Assembly: GCA_003342895.1 (NCBI GenBank)
Contig: PTFA01000011.1
Location: 5,072,685-5,136,684, forward strand
From: Casuarius casuarius
Lineage: Eukaryota > Chordata > Aves > Casuariiformes > Casuariidae
DNA: 64,000 nt
Direction: 5' to 3'
A program made the translations under genes and the position numbers. Each line of letters starts with the position of its first letter. Positions within the stretch are counted from its first letter, which is position 1. Under the pieces are notes generated by a model. That model was given only the letters and a program-made list of their open reading frames with translations. It had not been told where the DNA came from and did no database searches. Positions 40,545 through 52,100 of the stretch are shown piece by piece.

Positions 40545-40603
40545 TGTTTCCTTATTCTTATTTCTTATTTTTTCTTATTCCGTTTAGTTTTTTATTCTTC
40601 TGT
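40545..40603. repeat. Pyrimidine-rich insertion inside CR1
   Basis: About 60 bases of TTCTTATT-like units interrupt the CR1 sequence between AAAAAAGCTTTTTCTTAT and TTTAAATGGAATTTCC, which are contiguous in the usual family sequence as I know it. This is probably a local slippage expansion after insertion. Confidence 0.55.
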
Positions 40604-40689
40604 TTCTTTAAATGGAATTTCCTGTATTTCAATTTGTGCTCATTGCCTCCTATCCTTCCACTGCATACCACAGAGAAGAGTTTGCCTCT

Positions 40690-43130
40690 GTCTTTATTTC
40701 CTCCTTGTGAGGTATTTATATATGTTGATAACGTCCCTGCTGAGCCTTCTCTTCTTCAGGCTAAACAATCCTAGCTTTCTCAGCCTCTCCTTGCTTCAGG
40801 TGTTCCAGTCCTCTAATCATCCTTATGGCCCTTCACTGGACTTGCTCCAGTAGGTCTATGTCCCTCTTGTATGAGGGACTGCAGAAGTGGACCCAGCACT
40901 CCAGATAAGGCCTCACTGGTGCTTAGTACAGGGAAAGGATCACCTTCCTCGATCTGCTTGCGACACTCTTCCTAATGCAGCCCTGGATGCCTTTGGCTGC
41001 CTTTGCCACGATGGCGCATTGCTGACCCATGGTCAACTTATTCATCGGGACCCCCATGTCCTTCATTGCAAAGCTGCTCTTCAGCTGGCTGGCTCCCAAC
41101 TCTTACAGGTGCATGGGGTTATTCCTCCCCAGATAGAGGACTTGGCATTTCCTTTTGTTGAACTTCATGAGGTTCCTGTGGGCTGATTTCTCCAGCCTGT
41201 TTATGTCCTTCTGAAGGACAGCACAACCATCTGATCTATCAACCACTTCTCCCAGTCACGTATTATCTGCCAACCTGCTGAGGATGTACTCTGTTCCATC
41301 ATCCATGCCAGTAATGGAGATGCTAAACAGTATTGGCCCTGCTATTGACCCCTGGGCTACACTACAGGTGACTAGCCTCCAGCTGAACATCATGCTGCTA
41401 TCACAACCCTTTGAGCCTGGTAGTTCAGCCCNTTTTCAATCCACCTCACTGTCTGTCTGAGTCAGTCATCAGCTTGTCTATGAGGATGTTGTGAAATGCT
41501 GTGTTGAAAGCATTGCTAAAATCAAGGTAGACAACATCCACAGCTCTCCTCTTGTCCCCTAAGCCAGTCATCCAGTTGGTCAAACATCATCTCCCCTTTG
41601 TAAATCCATACTAATCACCTTCTTGTCCTTCATATGTTTAGAAATGGTTTTCAGGATTATTAGGGTCCATCACCTTTTCAGGGATCAAGGAGAGGCTGAC
41701 TAGCCTGTAGGTCCTCTTCCTGACCTCCCACAAGACAGAAGTGACATTTGCTTTCTTCCAGTCATCAGGAACTTCTCCCGATTGCTATGACCTTTCAAAG
41801 ATAATTGAGAGCAGCCTTGCAGTGGCATCAGCCAGCTCCCTCAGCACTCATGGGTGCATCCTGTCAAGGCCTATGGACTTGTGTATGTTCAGTTTGTTTA
41901 AGTATCCCCCTAAACTGATTCTCCTCCACCAAGGGTAAGTCATCCTTGTCCCAGACTTTCCCACTGGCCTCAGGGGCCTGGGATTGCTGAAGGCCAGTTC
42001 TACTAGTAAAGACTAAGGTGAAGAAGGCACTGAGTACCTGTCTTCTGTGTCCTTTGCCACTAGGGTCTCTGCTCCATTCAGCAGCAGGCCCACATTTTCC
42101 CTAGTTTTCGTTTTACTGCTGATATACCTATAGAAGCCTTTCTTGTTGCCTTTCACATCCCTAACCAGATTCAACTCCTGGTGAACTTTGGCTTTCTGAA
42201 CTCCTACCCCTTAGTGACAGTGTCTCTATATTCCTTCTTGGTCACCTGTCCCTGCTTCCATCTCTTGCATGCTTGTTTTTATGATTGAGTTTTGTCAGGA
42301 GCAACTTGTTCATCCATGAAGGGCTCTTCTGCCACTGCTTGACATCCTGCACGTGGGGATGGACCATTCTTGAGCTTGCAGGAAGTGATCCTTGAAGATG
42401 AACTAGTTCTCCTGCACCCCTCTTCTCTCCAAGGCTGTATCCCATGGGATAAGATCTTCCAAGCAGATCTCTGAACAGGTCAAAGTCTGCTCTCCTGAAA
42501 TCTGGGGTTGTGATCTTGCATTTTGTTCTGTTTACTTATCTCGGGACCCTGAACTTCACCATCTCATGGTCACTGCAGCCAAGGCTGCCCCTGACCTTCA
42601 CATCCCTGACCAGTTCTTCCTTGTTTTTAGATATAAGGCCCAGAAGAGTGTCTCCTCTTGTCAACTCCTCAGTCACCCGTGCTGGGAAGTTTTCATCAGT
42701 GCTCTCCAGAAACATGCTGGATTGCTTGTGCCCTGCTCTGTTGTCCCTCCAGCAGATATCGAGGTGGTTAAAAATGCCTCATCTACCTCTTCCTGACCAG
42801 GTGGTCTCTAGCAGACACCCATCACAATGTCAACTCACGCTGGTCTGCCTGCTAATCCTGACCCTGAAGGTCTCAACTGGCTCATTACTCATCCTTAGGC
42901 AGAGCTCCATGGATTCCCACTGCTCTCTCACATAATTTGTGACTCTCCCTCCTCGTCTTCCTGCCCTGCCTTTCCTAAACATCCTGTACCCGTCTATGGC
43001 AGCATTCCTGTTATGTGAGCTATCCCACCATATCTCTGTGACCTTAGTGAGACTGTAGCCCTATGATTGCAATAGGACCTCTAATTCCTCTTGTTTGTTC
43101 CACATGCAGTATGCATTACTTTAAAGGCAC
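40690..43130 (-). pseudogene. CR1 ORF2 relic: endonuclease and reverse transcriptase
   Basis: Translation of the minus strand, with frame changes, gives the CR1 ORF2 order. First comes the start of an AP-type endonuclease (MWNKQEELEV near 43,080-43,110), then RRGGRVTNYVREQ near 42,910-42,960, then FNHLDICW near 42,745-42,765. Much further on is the reverse-transcriptase block with GPILFSISI. The catalytic box, normally F/Y-A-D-D, reads LADN at 41,262-41,273, so one of the two metal-binding aspartates is lost. The endonuclease GDFN box reads GIFN and sits at an apparent internal deletion near 42,768. The C-terminal part reads LRKLGLFSLKKRRL near 40,750-40,790. In its living form the protein nicks target DNA and reverse-transcribes its own RNA. 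Here both active sites are broken and stop codons occur throughout, for example a TAA just before the NAYCMWNK segment. Confidence 0.88.
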
Positions 43131-46100
43131 TTCAGAGATGCACCCAGTCATGCTGATGTCCCAGATGAGAGCTTCCTCCATAATGCCATCCTTTAGGCAT
43201 TCCCTTATTTGTNTGCATATGCTTGAGGCGGGCTCCCTTCAGCCCTGTTTTTTTTCTTTTCAAGGTCTTCCTTTTCCACATTACTCTGCACATCTGGCTT
43301 GCCAACCCAGTTCACCATTTCCTCCCTTGTCTGTGGATTGTCATCTCCCTCCCCGTCATTCTTAGCCTAAAGTTCTCCTGACCAGGCTAGCCAGCCTGCT
43401 GGAAAAGATGCTTTTTTTGCCACTTGGTCAGGTGGATCCCATTTTTTCCAACAGTCCTTGATCCTCAAGTGAATCAAATGAAATGCAGCCAATTATACAT
43501 ATTTAACTTCATTAAGTTCTGACTAGTTACACTGAAATTTGTGAGGAAACTAGGTCATTGAACATAATGGCAGCCAGAGATATAAGTTACAATATTTTTA
43601 TTGCTACAAAGGTTAAATAAGTCATTGCTGTAAAGGTACAAACATGAATAGCAAGAGAGGACTGCAGTGTAATCTATTATCTGTGTTAGTACTTATATGT
43701 CTTATGGTTCTTCCTTGGGCTGGTCCTCACCCTGGAGAAAAATAGGAATACAAATCTAATGAGTCTTTTTATACTATATTTACCTGCTTTGCACTGTCAT
43801 TTCCCAGATTTTTTCCTGCTATTTTTGATTATGCTCCTCTCTCTATATAGAAGTTTCTTTTCTTCATAGATGGCTATTATTTAAAATGAACTTAAATTTA
43901 TTTCTTCAGTGTTGCTTAAAATATTGTTGCGATTATGTTGTTTATTGCGAGGAAGCTTGTATCTGCAGCATATGAGTACTTCTTTGTGCTCAGTTCTGGA
44001 ACAACTCTGGCAGATAACCTAGAAGGTAATTTACTTGACGTGTTTCTGTCTTGCAATTAGCATAGGCTGAGTCCATGCAACTGGCACCTGAGGGCCAGCT
44101 CCTTATATCAACTGGACCTGGAATTCTCACGCTTCTTGTTGATCTTTGTTGTTATTGCCTAAATCAGAGCTAAGGTTTTCTGGCTGGCAGCGTTAGAGGT
44201 TTCAAGTACTGTTAAATTTGTTCGGCCTAACAGACCAAGCTGGTCTAGCCTCTTCTGTAACGAGTTTTTTATTACTACTTTTTATTTAGATCTTCTTACA
44301 AACCCTTTCCCCTACCTGCTTGAATCCATCTTTCTTAAATGTGAGTGACAAGTGTTGCATCAGAGTTAGGGTCTTGTCTACTGCTTTAGAAATGTATCAC
44401 TGTTTTCCTGCCTTCACTAAAAAAAAAAAAAGCCCTTGGTTAGTCCTTCACTAATATAGTCCTTGATGTATGCTAGGATCTGCTTTGTTCACAGCTCCAT
44501 CATAGGACTCAGAGCCAGTCTTTGATTCCTTAGGACACTCAGGTCCTTCTCCTCAATCGCTTTCAGATGGTAAGCTCTCATCTTAGGTTTTAGGTTAAAT
44601 GTTTTTATCAGTCACTGGGTGCATGTATCCCAGTCTGAAATGTTCAATTTTTCTTCCTTTAATCCAGTCTTACACTGGAGCTCCTCCTGAAGCAGAATTC
44701 TTCCAGAAGAAAAATCAAGATTACATTTCTTAGAGGAGAGTAAGGGAGATGTGTGATGATGGGTAGGACAGGATGGAGCCCTGGGGATGTGGGGAGTGGA
44801 AGATGCAGGAGAGGAAGTGTATTTGTGGGGTGTGGGGGGAAGTGGATATTAAATGCATCTTGTGTTGCTGTGGTGAAGTCTTAGTGGTCTGCCCACTCAT
44901 GTGAGTTATGCACCTCCGGCCTGGTCTTTGGTGCATGATGTCCCATGGGTCTTTACTGTTAACTGTGCTGCTTAGGTCTGTGTGTAATTCTAAGCATTTA
45001 TTTGTTTATCTGTGGTAAGGTTACTAGCATAAACAAGTGTGGTTGTGCAGTTGACTGGCTGCCCCTTGAACTGCACTAGTGACCCTCCTCCCACCTCCTA
45101 GCTTGTCTTTCAACACTACTCTAATCATAAACAGAGCAGGAGGTGGTGTAAGGAGATCATCATGTTTGTGCCAGCTCTACTATAGTCATTCCAGNGACAT
45201 TTTTCTGTTGTCACAACTGTGTTTAAAAACAATTAGAAATCTTTTGCTCGGAATGGGATCAATCTCACTTGACTGTGTTGGTATATGGTGATTATCTCTC
45301 TCTCTCATCATAAATGTTTTAGTATTATATTGCTGGTGCTCAGCATATTTAGGTTTGTTTGAAAAACAGATGAAAAACATAAAAGCTGGCTGATTGAAAA
45401 AAGGTACTTCCTCTCCCCATCCCTCATCCTACCACATGAAAAAAGAAACTTGTTCTTCTTGACAACCCCTTGGTCTTGAGCTCAAAATTTTCTCTTCTAG
45501 CTCTCTTCATCAGTATTTTTGGGTTTTGTATCCCTATCCGCACTATTTTTTTTAATATTTCTTCTCTTTGTATTTGAAGGGAAATGTCAGGAAACATGTA
45601 GTTCAAGATCCTCTGGGAACTTTTTAACATCAAGAATCCTGTCCTTCCAAGGCTCAGCTCAAAGCTTCCATTCTCCCCGTCTGAGCTGCTGTTTTCTAAT
45701 ACATCTGTGTGTTTTTCCCAGGTTGTCTGGCAGACACTGGCCACTGAATGTATGTTCTCTGGCCTTCTGTGCTGCAAATTTCCTTTCCTGTTTGCCTCAC
45801 TGTTAAAATTTTTCTCCAAGAGAGCTACAGTTGTTAGGGCAGAGAGACTGAGAGATTTTCACCATGGTTTCTATTAAATGTCTTGATAGGTTTGGTGATT
45901 CCTTTGATTCAAGTTGAAAAAATGTCTCTGTGGTGGGTTTGGATCGCAAATATTGCCTGGAAACTGTTGCTAAGAAAAACTTACTTTTGTTGCTGAATGA
46001 TTTTGATTGGGGCATCCATCAGTATGAAAGTGTAAAGCAGGATCAGGCTTGTGGAGGAAGGTAACCAGACTGCAGCAGCCAGTGTAGTACGGACCTGGGT

Positions 46101-49100
46101 GAAGAAAAACTTAAATCTGTGGAGCAAACTCGGGAATGCATGTGTGAAAGTATGAAACTGGTTGCCAGAAATGCAACTTCATCCTAGAACCATCTAGGTT
46201 CATCATTCATTTCTCCAATAGGTTGAAATTTTCTTGTCATGACTGGGGCAAAGCACCAATCAGCATCTCAAATTCCTTTTTCCTCTTTTCTCTTTTGGGC
46301 TCCTCTAGCTGTTTGCAGCTTTTGCTCTTTACATTTTTAAGGAATCCTTCCCTACCAACTACTCTTAAAGACAAGCTCAAATATCTTTTGCATTTCAAAT
46401 AGAGCATCCTGACAACTGGACGGGAAAGTGACAGCCACAGGTGTCTGTGGATTCCTGAATAAAAGGCAGATCTTGAAACTATACATTATGCATAGGTAAC
46501 TGTCATGTCATAACAAAGTAGAAGAATAATAAGTTCACCTGGAATAAAAGCATAATATACAGCTATATCATCTGCAGGTGATTCTTTTAGCTAATGAGAG
46601 GAGGACGGTGAGTACAGAATCATTTGCCAAAAGGTCAGCTCTGAAAAAAAGAATTTATTTTACTGCTAAAATCACTTGAATGTGACTGAGGCAGAAAATC
46701 ACATGAATGGCCCACAGTTGCAGTGGGGCAAGTGCTCTATAGGTGATTTGCTGCAGAGGGTCAGCTTTAAGGAGAATCTGGGGTGGCTGCCATGACAATA
46801 GCAGGTACGGGAACTTTTTCATCTGGAACCTTTGTTACATGGAAACTGAATCTAATTAACATTTCTTTTCCAGTGTATGTCAGCTCTGCTTGCCTGACTC
46901 CCTGTTAAGCCTGAAAACCACTAGATAGGAAGATATGCAACATCCCTAAGTGCCCTCAAGGGGCAGTAGCTGCTTGGGGGTAGAGGACTCATATGCACAA
47001 ATCCTTGAACTCCCAAGGAGCCCTTAGCAAGCATTGCGTCTCCTCCTTTCCTGTTCTAGCTCCACAGTGGTAAAGCAAACCTGGGGTTGGCGTAATCCAC
47101 ACAGTGCCTCAGGAAAGGAAAGAGAGGAAATCTTCAGGATGGATCACAGAGTCATCGTGGTCCCCTTTGCTCAGAATGAGGAAAAGCAGAGTGTGTCTTC
47201 CCACTCTGCTGCAATCGGGTAACCTGTAATCTACCTTTCATTCTCTGACCCATCTTCTCCTTTACAGGTCTATTTCTTAGAAACATGGAGGCAGAACACC
47301 ACTGATGTCAAGGTCTGTGCTCAGAGGAAATGGTGCAAGCATGAGTATTTTGCAATAGTATGTTATTGGTGTCTTTAGTTTATGAGATTATTAATTCAGC
47401 CATTCAGCAACTAATTCTCTTTGGAATTCAGAATTGTGCCTTTTTTGTCATCTTTTGTCCAAGGCAAGTGGTTCTTTCTCATGGTGTAAGTCATTGGGGT
47501 TTCTGAGGTGCACGGAGATGGTATATGTTTTGACCATATAAGAAGCACAGGGGTTCTAAGATGTTTTCCTTAATAATAGCAAAGATCATAATTACATAGT
47601 GTGATCTGCACCTTCAAAGCAAATATATCATTCCATAATATGTTACCCTTTCATCAATGACATGAAGGTAACTCATGATGTTTATAAAGTTATTTTTTGG
47701 GAGATCCTTGAAAGAATTTTTTCACTCAGGATGTTACAACCACTTAAATAGGATTTCTATGATTAAAGATTGCTGCTTCTACCTGTCTTTCTTCTCTCTG
47801 AAACAAATCATTTGTGCAATGTCACTGACTTTATGTAGGAAGACAACAATCTCAAGAAGAGAGAATTTTTTTCACTGGCCTGGTGCTTTATCAGGCCCTT
47901 GAATGACAGGAAAGGGAGATTTGTTTGTAAATCAAAGACAGTTTTTTGAGTTTTTTTTGTTGGCGGTGGTTTGTTTTGTTCACTAATTAACTTTAGTGGA
48001 CTAACTTGTTTTCTTCTTCCAGTCATTTTTTTTTAGACACACATGGCTCCTACTTGTATTGTCTGTATGTCTGTATCTTTAGGCACTTAAACATCTGTTT
48101 AGAATTGGCCTGTAAAGATTTTGACGTAGCTCAGCCTCTCTGACTTCATCCTTGGGGCATGTATGTGTCTCCTGCCANAGGTTTAAGCATTATTTCCTAC
48201 ATGTAGTACAGAAAGAAAGCTTGTTCAGTAAGTATCTATATGAATATGTATGCAGGCCGTGTAGAATGATGGAGTCAAAATTCTGGCACAAGAAGGAAAT
48301 ACTCAAACCATAGATTTGTTTTTAAGAGACTGAAAAAAACAGCCACAAGATAGCCTGCAGTCTTTCCTAGCAAAACTAGTAAAGCTAGAGCTTCAAATGC
48401 AGTCCTCTATATATGCGTGAGTGAGAGGAGCTTCTCCTATGCGATCTTTTGAAGTGGGTTACAATCTCTTGATCTTTTAGGGATGCAGCACAGTATTAGC
48501 CAGTCTGTCCTTCTTCTGCTTTCCAATCCTTACTTTCTCCTGTGATCTCCTAGACATATCTCATGTCTTTAGCATGGTACAGCAACGAGTCTGGTGGCTT
48601 TCAATCCTTTCTCTTTCCTGGCTTTCTGGAATGTCTATGGCCATACACTGAATTGTCAAAGGAGCAGGCTCCTCAATGCAGACCACCTGCTCCCTTGCTT
48701 ACAGGCAGATTTCCTGTGGAGGTGCAAGCGCAGCACCTCAACTCTACCGAAAGTAGAAGAATATGCAGCAATAAAAGGCATGAAAATATAGCATGGCTGT
48801 CACGGAGACCTATCTGGGAGTACAAGGCTCGGCTATTTTTCTTTTAATGAGAAGACCAAAAAATTCTTAGCTACAGCAGTAGCAGCCTTAAGATCTGCAG
48901 AAAAACGAAGCCTGATATTCTGAAACACTGCGTAAATATTCTCCTCCTTCTCACTCTACCTCCCCCTACCCCCATCATACAATATGTTGTACTTGACACT
49001 TACTAGGGATACTCAGCAAAGTCTAGCACTTCTGTATTCACACTATTTAAATCCTGAGTAATGTTCTTTAAAATATTCTTATTAAAATAGTCTTTAAGTG

Positions 49101-52100
49101 CAGAGAAGTAAGCAACATAGCCAATTTAGCATCTTAGCCAGAAGATATGTTTAAAAAACCTCTGTGTAGAAATAAGAGAAAAAAATGAAACCGAGAATGC
49201 TACAGATCTGCTATAATCTACAGTAAAGGGATAAGAATAATTCCTGCCACCTGTGCGTAAGAATGATGTTTAGAAGCCATTCAGCCTACCTAGGTAAGAT
49301 TGTTTGCTATGGTATTTTAAGCAAAAAAACTGCCCCAGCCAAACCATAAAATAGTACTGCTTTTATAATATATGTTAGAACAAGCCTAGCATTTAATGCC
49401 AAACTGGACTGAAACTTACGTTTTCAGGGAGAGAACTTTAGTGCAAAAGCTCCCAAAGCACTTAAGAAACTAAGGGAAACCACTTTCCTATTCAGAGGAC
49501 TTTGCAGTAAATAAGNCAAAGGAAGAAATGTAAGGAGAAAACCAAAATTTTCCATAGGTGCTCAGTGTGTAACTAATATTCTGTGCACTTATGAGAGCAG
49601 AGACCTTGTGGAAAAATAGTGTATAAGCATGTAACTGAACGTGGTATTATACCACATAAAGTTAAGGTTGCATGACATTTCCTTGAATTCTAGCATTTCG
49701 TGAATTTTGAGTGCCTGACTCTGTGACTGTAACAATCTTTTAACGTTGAGATTTTATTTCCTTTCCCATACTCTGATGGATGTGGAATTGTCTGGAAAAC
49801 ATCAACTGTCTATTTTACCCAAGCATAGATAGAGTCCTGTTTCTTGGCTTGACCAGTCATNCAACCACTTGGTGGCCCAGCTCAGAAGGCAACTGTGGAA
49901 GGGTTGGCTCCTAACGCATGTCAGTTCCTCTGTTCTGTGTATCAACTGTAACAGAAGCATAGTTATAATTTGAATTAAACCCCATGTCAGGGAACATAGA
50001 TCAGCATGCCTTAGCAGTAGTTCAGCTTTTTCACTTGTTTTACTCTTGAATAATGTTGTTCTTTTTTAATCTCTTTCTCTATAAATACATGCAGCATGAT
50101 GTTAAAGAGGGGTAAATGAGTTCGTTCACATTGCTCCTAAATAGTGTCTTTTGTTTCAGAAATATGCCTATTTAAGATACTGACAAAATAGTAGTATACC
50201 ACTTATGATTTTGTTGTAGTACTGACCATAGAAGTGTATTTCTTCTAGGCAGGAGGGTGGGACTGTTAATTGATTTAATTTGCATTTAATAAACTCACCG
50301 GTAGTAGTGCATTAAAGGGAAAACATGAGCAAACAATTTTAGATGCCAGCAGAATAATTAATTTAGCAGAAATTATTGTTAGCAAGGCCATGTGCTAGCA
50401 AGGCCAACAGTGTCTTTTTTGAGAACATGAGTTGTCCTGGAAACGTGTGGAAGTTTTGGTTGTGTTTTCAGTAGTTCGGATTGTATTTGTAATGATGTGG
50501 ATGGCATGAGAAATCCAAAGTTTCAGAGATTTATGAGCAGAGCTTTACATATCATTATAAAATAAACTTTCAGTCTGATGTTGCCTTTCATTATCAAAAA
50601 AAAAAAAAGCTAAAGAAAAGGGCTATCAATTTGAGAAAATTCTTTTTTGCATTGTGAAAAAGTACATCCTTGTGCCTGTTTTCATTGCTGCCTGTGCAGT
50701 GACAGGAACGCAGCACAGAATCCTCTAGTGCTAAAATCTGGGGTGATAGCTTGGTGATCATTTCATAATTCAAGTGTGTGTGTGGGGGGGTTCTTTTTTT
50801 CTCTTTTTTTCTTACACTGGTGTGAATATTGAAATAAATGGTTAGCTCACATGCTTGCATTTGAGCCAAAAAAAATTAATCTGAGCAGATGCCAATTCTG
50901 AATTTTATAATCAAATATGTAATTCATAATTTTCACTGTTGGTGGTTTGCAGCATAAATAGAAGGAGTAATTACATCAAAATAGGAATAATCAGAATGTC
51001 ATGTAACTTATCAAAGAGTCCACATTTAAAGCTTGTTTTTCTATTAGAAAATAGAGTTTGAAAGATTTGCAGAAAAAAATATTTTGAAATGTCTGTATTT
51101 CCCTAGTGACTGAACAGAAGTAAAACAAAACATAGCCTAAGAGAAATGGTCTGCATTCTTTTGGTTATGCATTGCTATTTTGGCATGCTATAACTTTGCG
51201 GATCAAGGTATATTAAGAGACGGGGGAGATTTTTCCAACCATTTAAGGCAGAAACTCTGCAGCAGTTTTGATTTCACAGATCATGCTATAAAATGACTCA
51301 TATCAATCAGCTATTAATAAAACACTTTTTTCTTTTTTTTCTCCACAGAATCTGAACCTACAGCCAGAGAGGCACAGTTTGAATTAAAACCATATCTGCC
51401 TATTGCCAGATAGGTTGATGTGGTCCATTTGCCTACACTGTGTGTGAACTGTAGTGTGGGGGCCCCATGTCTCTATTCGGTCCAGTGAACTGGGCTTTTC
51501 AGACAGACTTCCTTATCCAAATGCAGTAGGATAAAGTTCTGATTCTCAGCCAAAGCCAAACAAAAATACATTCCTGTAAGTTTTTGCTAAGGTTTGTTTG
51601 GGTTTCCCACAAAAGAGATAATTTGCCATTCATAATTCTTCACCAGTAGCAAGCTATTAGGCAACCTTCTGCATTGTATTATATTGTACTTATTGCTCAG
51701 AAGCAGAACCTAACTGTGTTGCATTTCAGAATCAGTGAGTTTCTAGTAACCATTTGCGGAAGTATGGAAAGAAGATCCAAGTAAGAGATGTGTATTACCC
51801 ATAGTTTACATACTCAGCAAAATGTGGGTAGGAATTGCAAAGGATTTGCATAAGTTAAAGTAATATGTTAATTCCTTGGGGAGGAGTCTATAAAATTAGT
51901 AACTTCCTTCAGGATTACATGAATGCTCCTAGATTTGATTTAGCTAAATACTGAAAAATTGAATGCAATTTTGTCATAAAAGCAGGGCAGGAAGCAATAT
52001 CGTTGGATCACCTTGTTAATGTAATAGACAGAATGATTNTGAGACAGTCCCTGGCTGCTGCTGCTGTTATTTACAATAGCATCTAGAGAGACAGAAACTG

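Larger units (their letters stand above)
40346..43475 (-). mobile_element. CR1 LINE retrotransposon, long but 5'-truncated copy
   Basis: The plus strand reads GAGGTTGGAAAGGATCTCCT at 40,360, the complement of the CR1 3' end, so the element runs on the minus strand with its 3' terminus at about 40,346. Moving right there are, in order, the 3' untranslated region, the end of ORF2, the reverse-transcriptase core, the linker and the endonuclease domain, up to about 43,130. Family-like sequence (GGTCAGGTGGATCCCAT at about 43,427) continues to about 43,475. At about 3.1 kb it is shorter than a full CR1 (roughly 4.5 kb) and lacks ORF1 and the 5' region. It carries many stops, frameshifts and small deletions and one undetermined base each at 41,432 and 43,213. 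It cannot move by itself. The right edge is uncertain. Confidence 0.95.

Noticed and set aside
40235..40774. 179-codon plus-strand open frame
   Set aside because: Most of it is the antisense of the CR1 3' end plus the T-rich insertion, so it is a by-product of the repeat.
42510..42935. 141-codon plus-strand open frame
   Set aside because: It is antisense to the CR1 endonuclease region; antisense CR1 is often open by composition.
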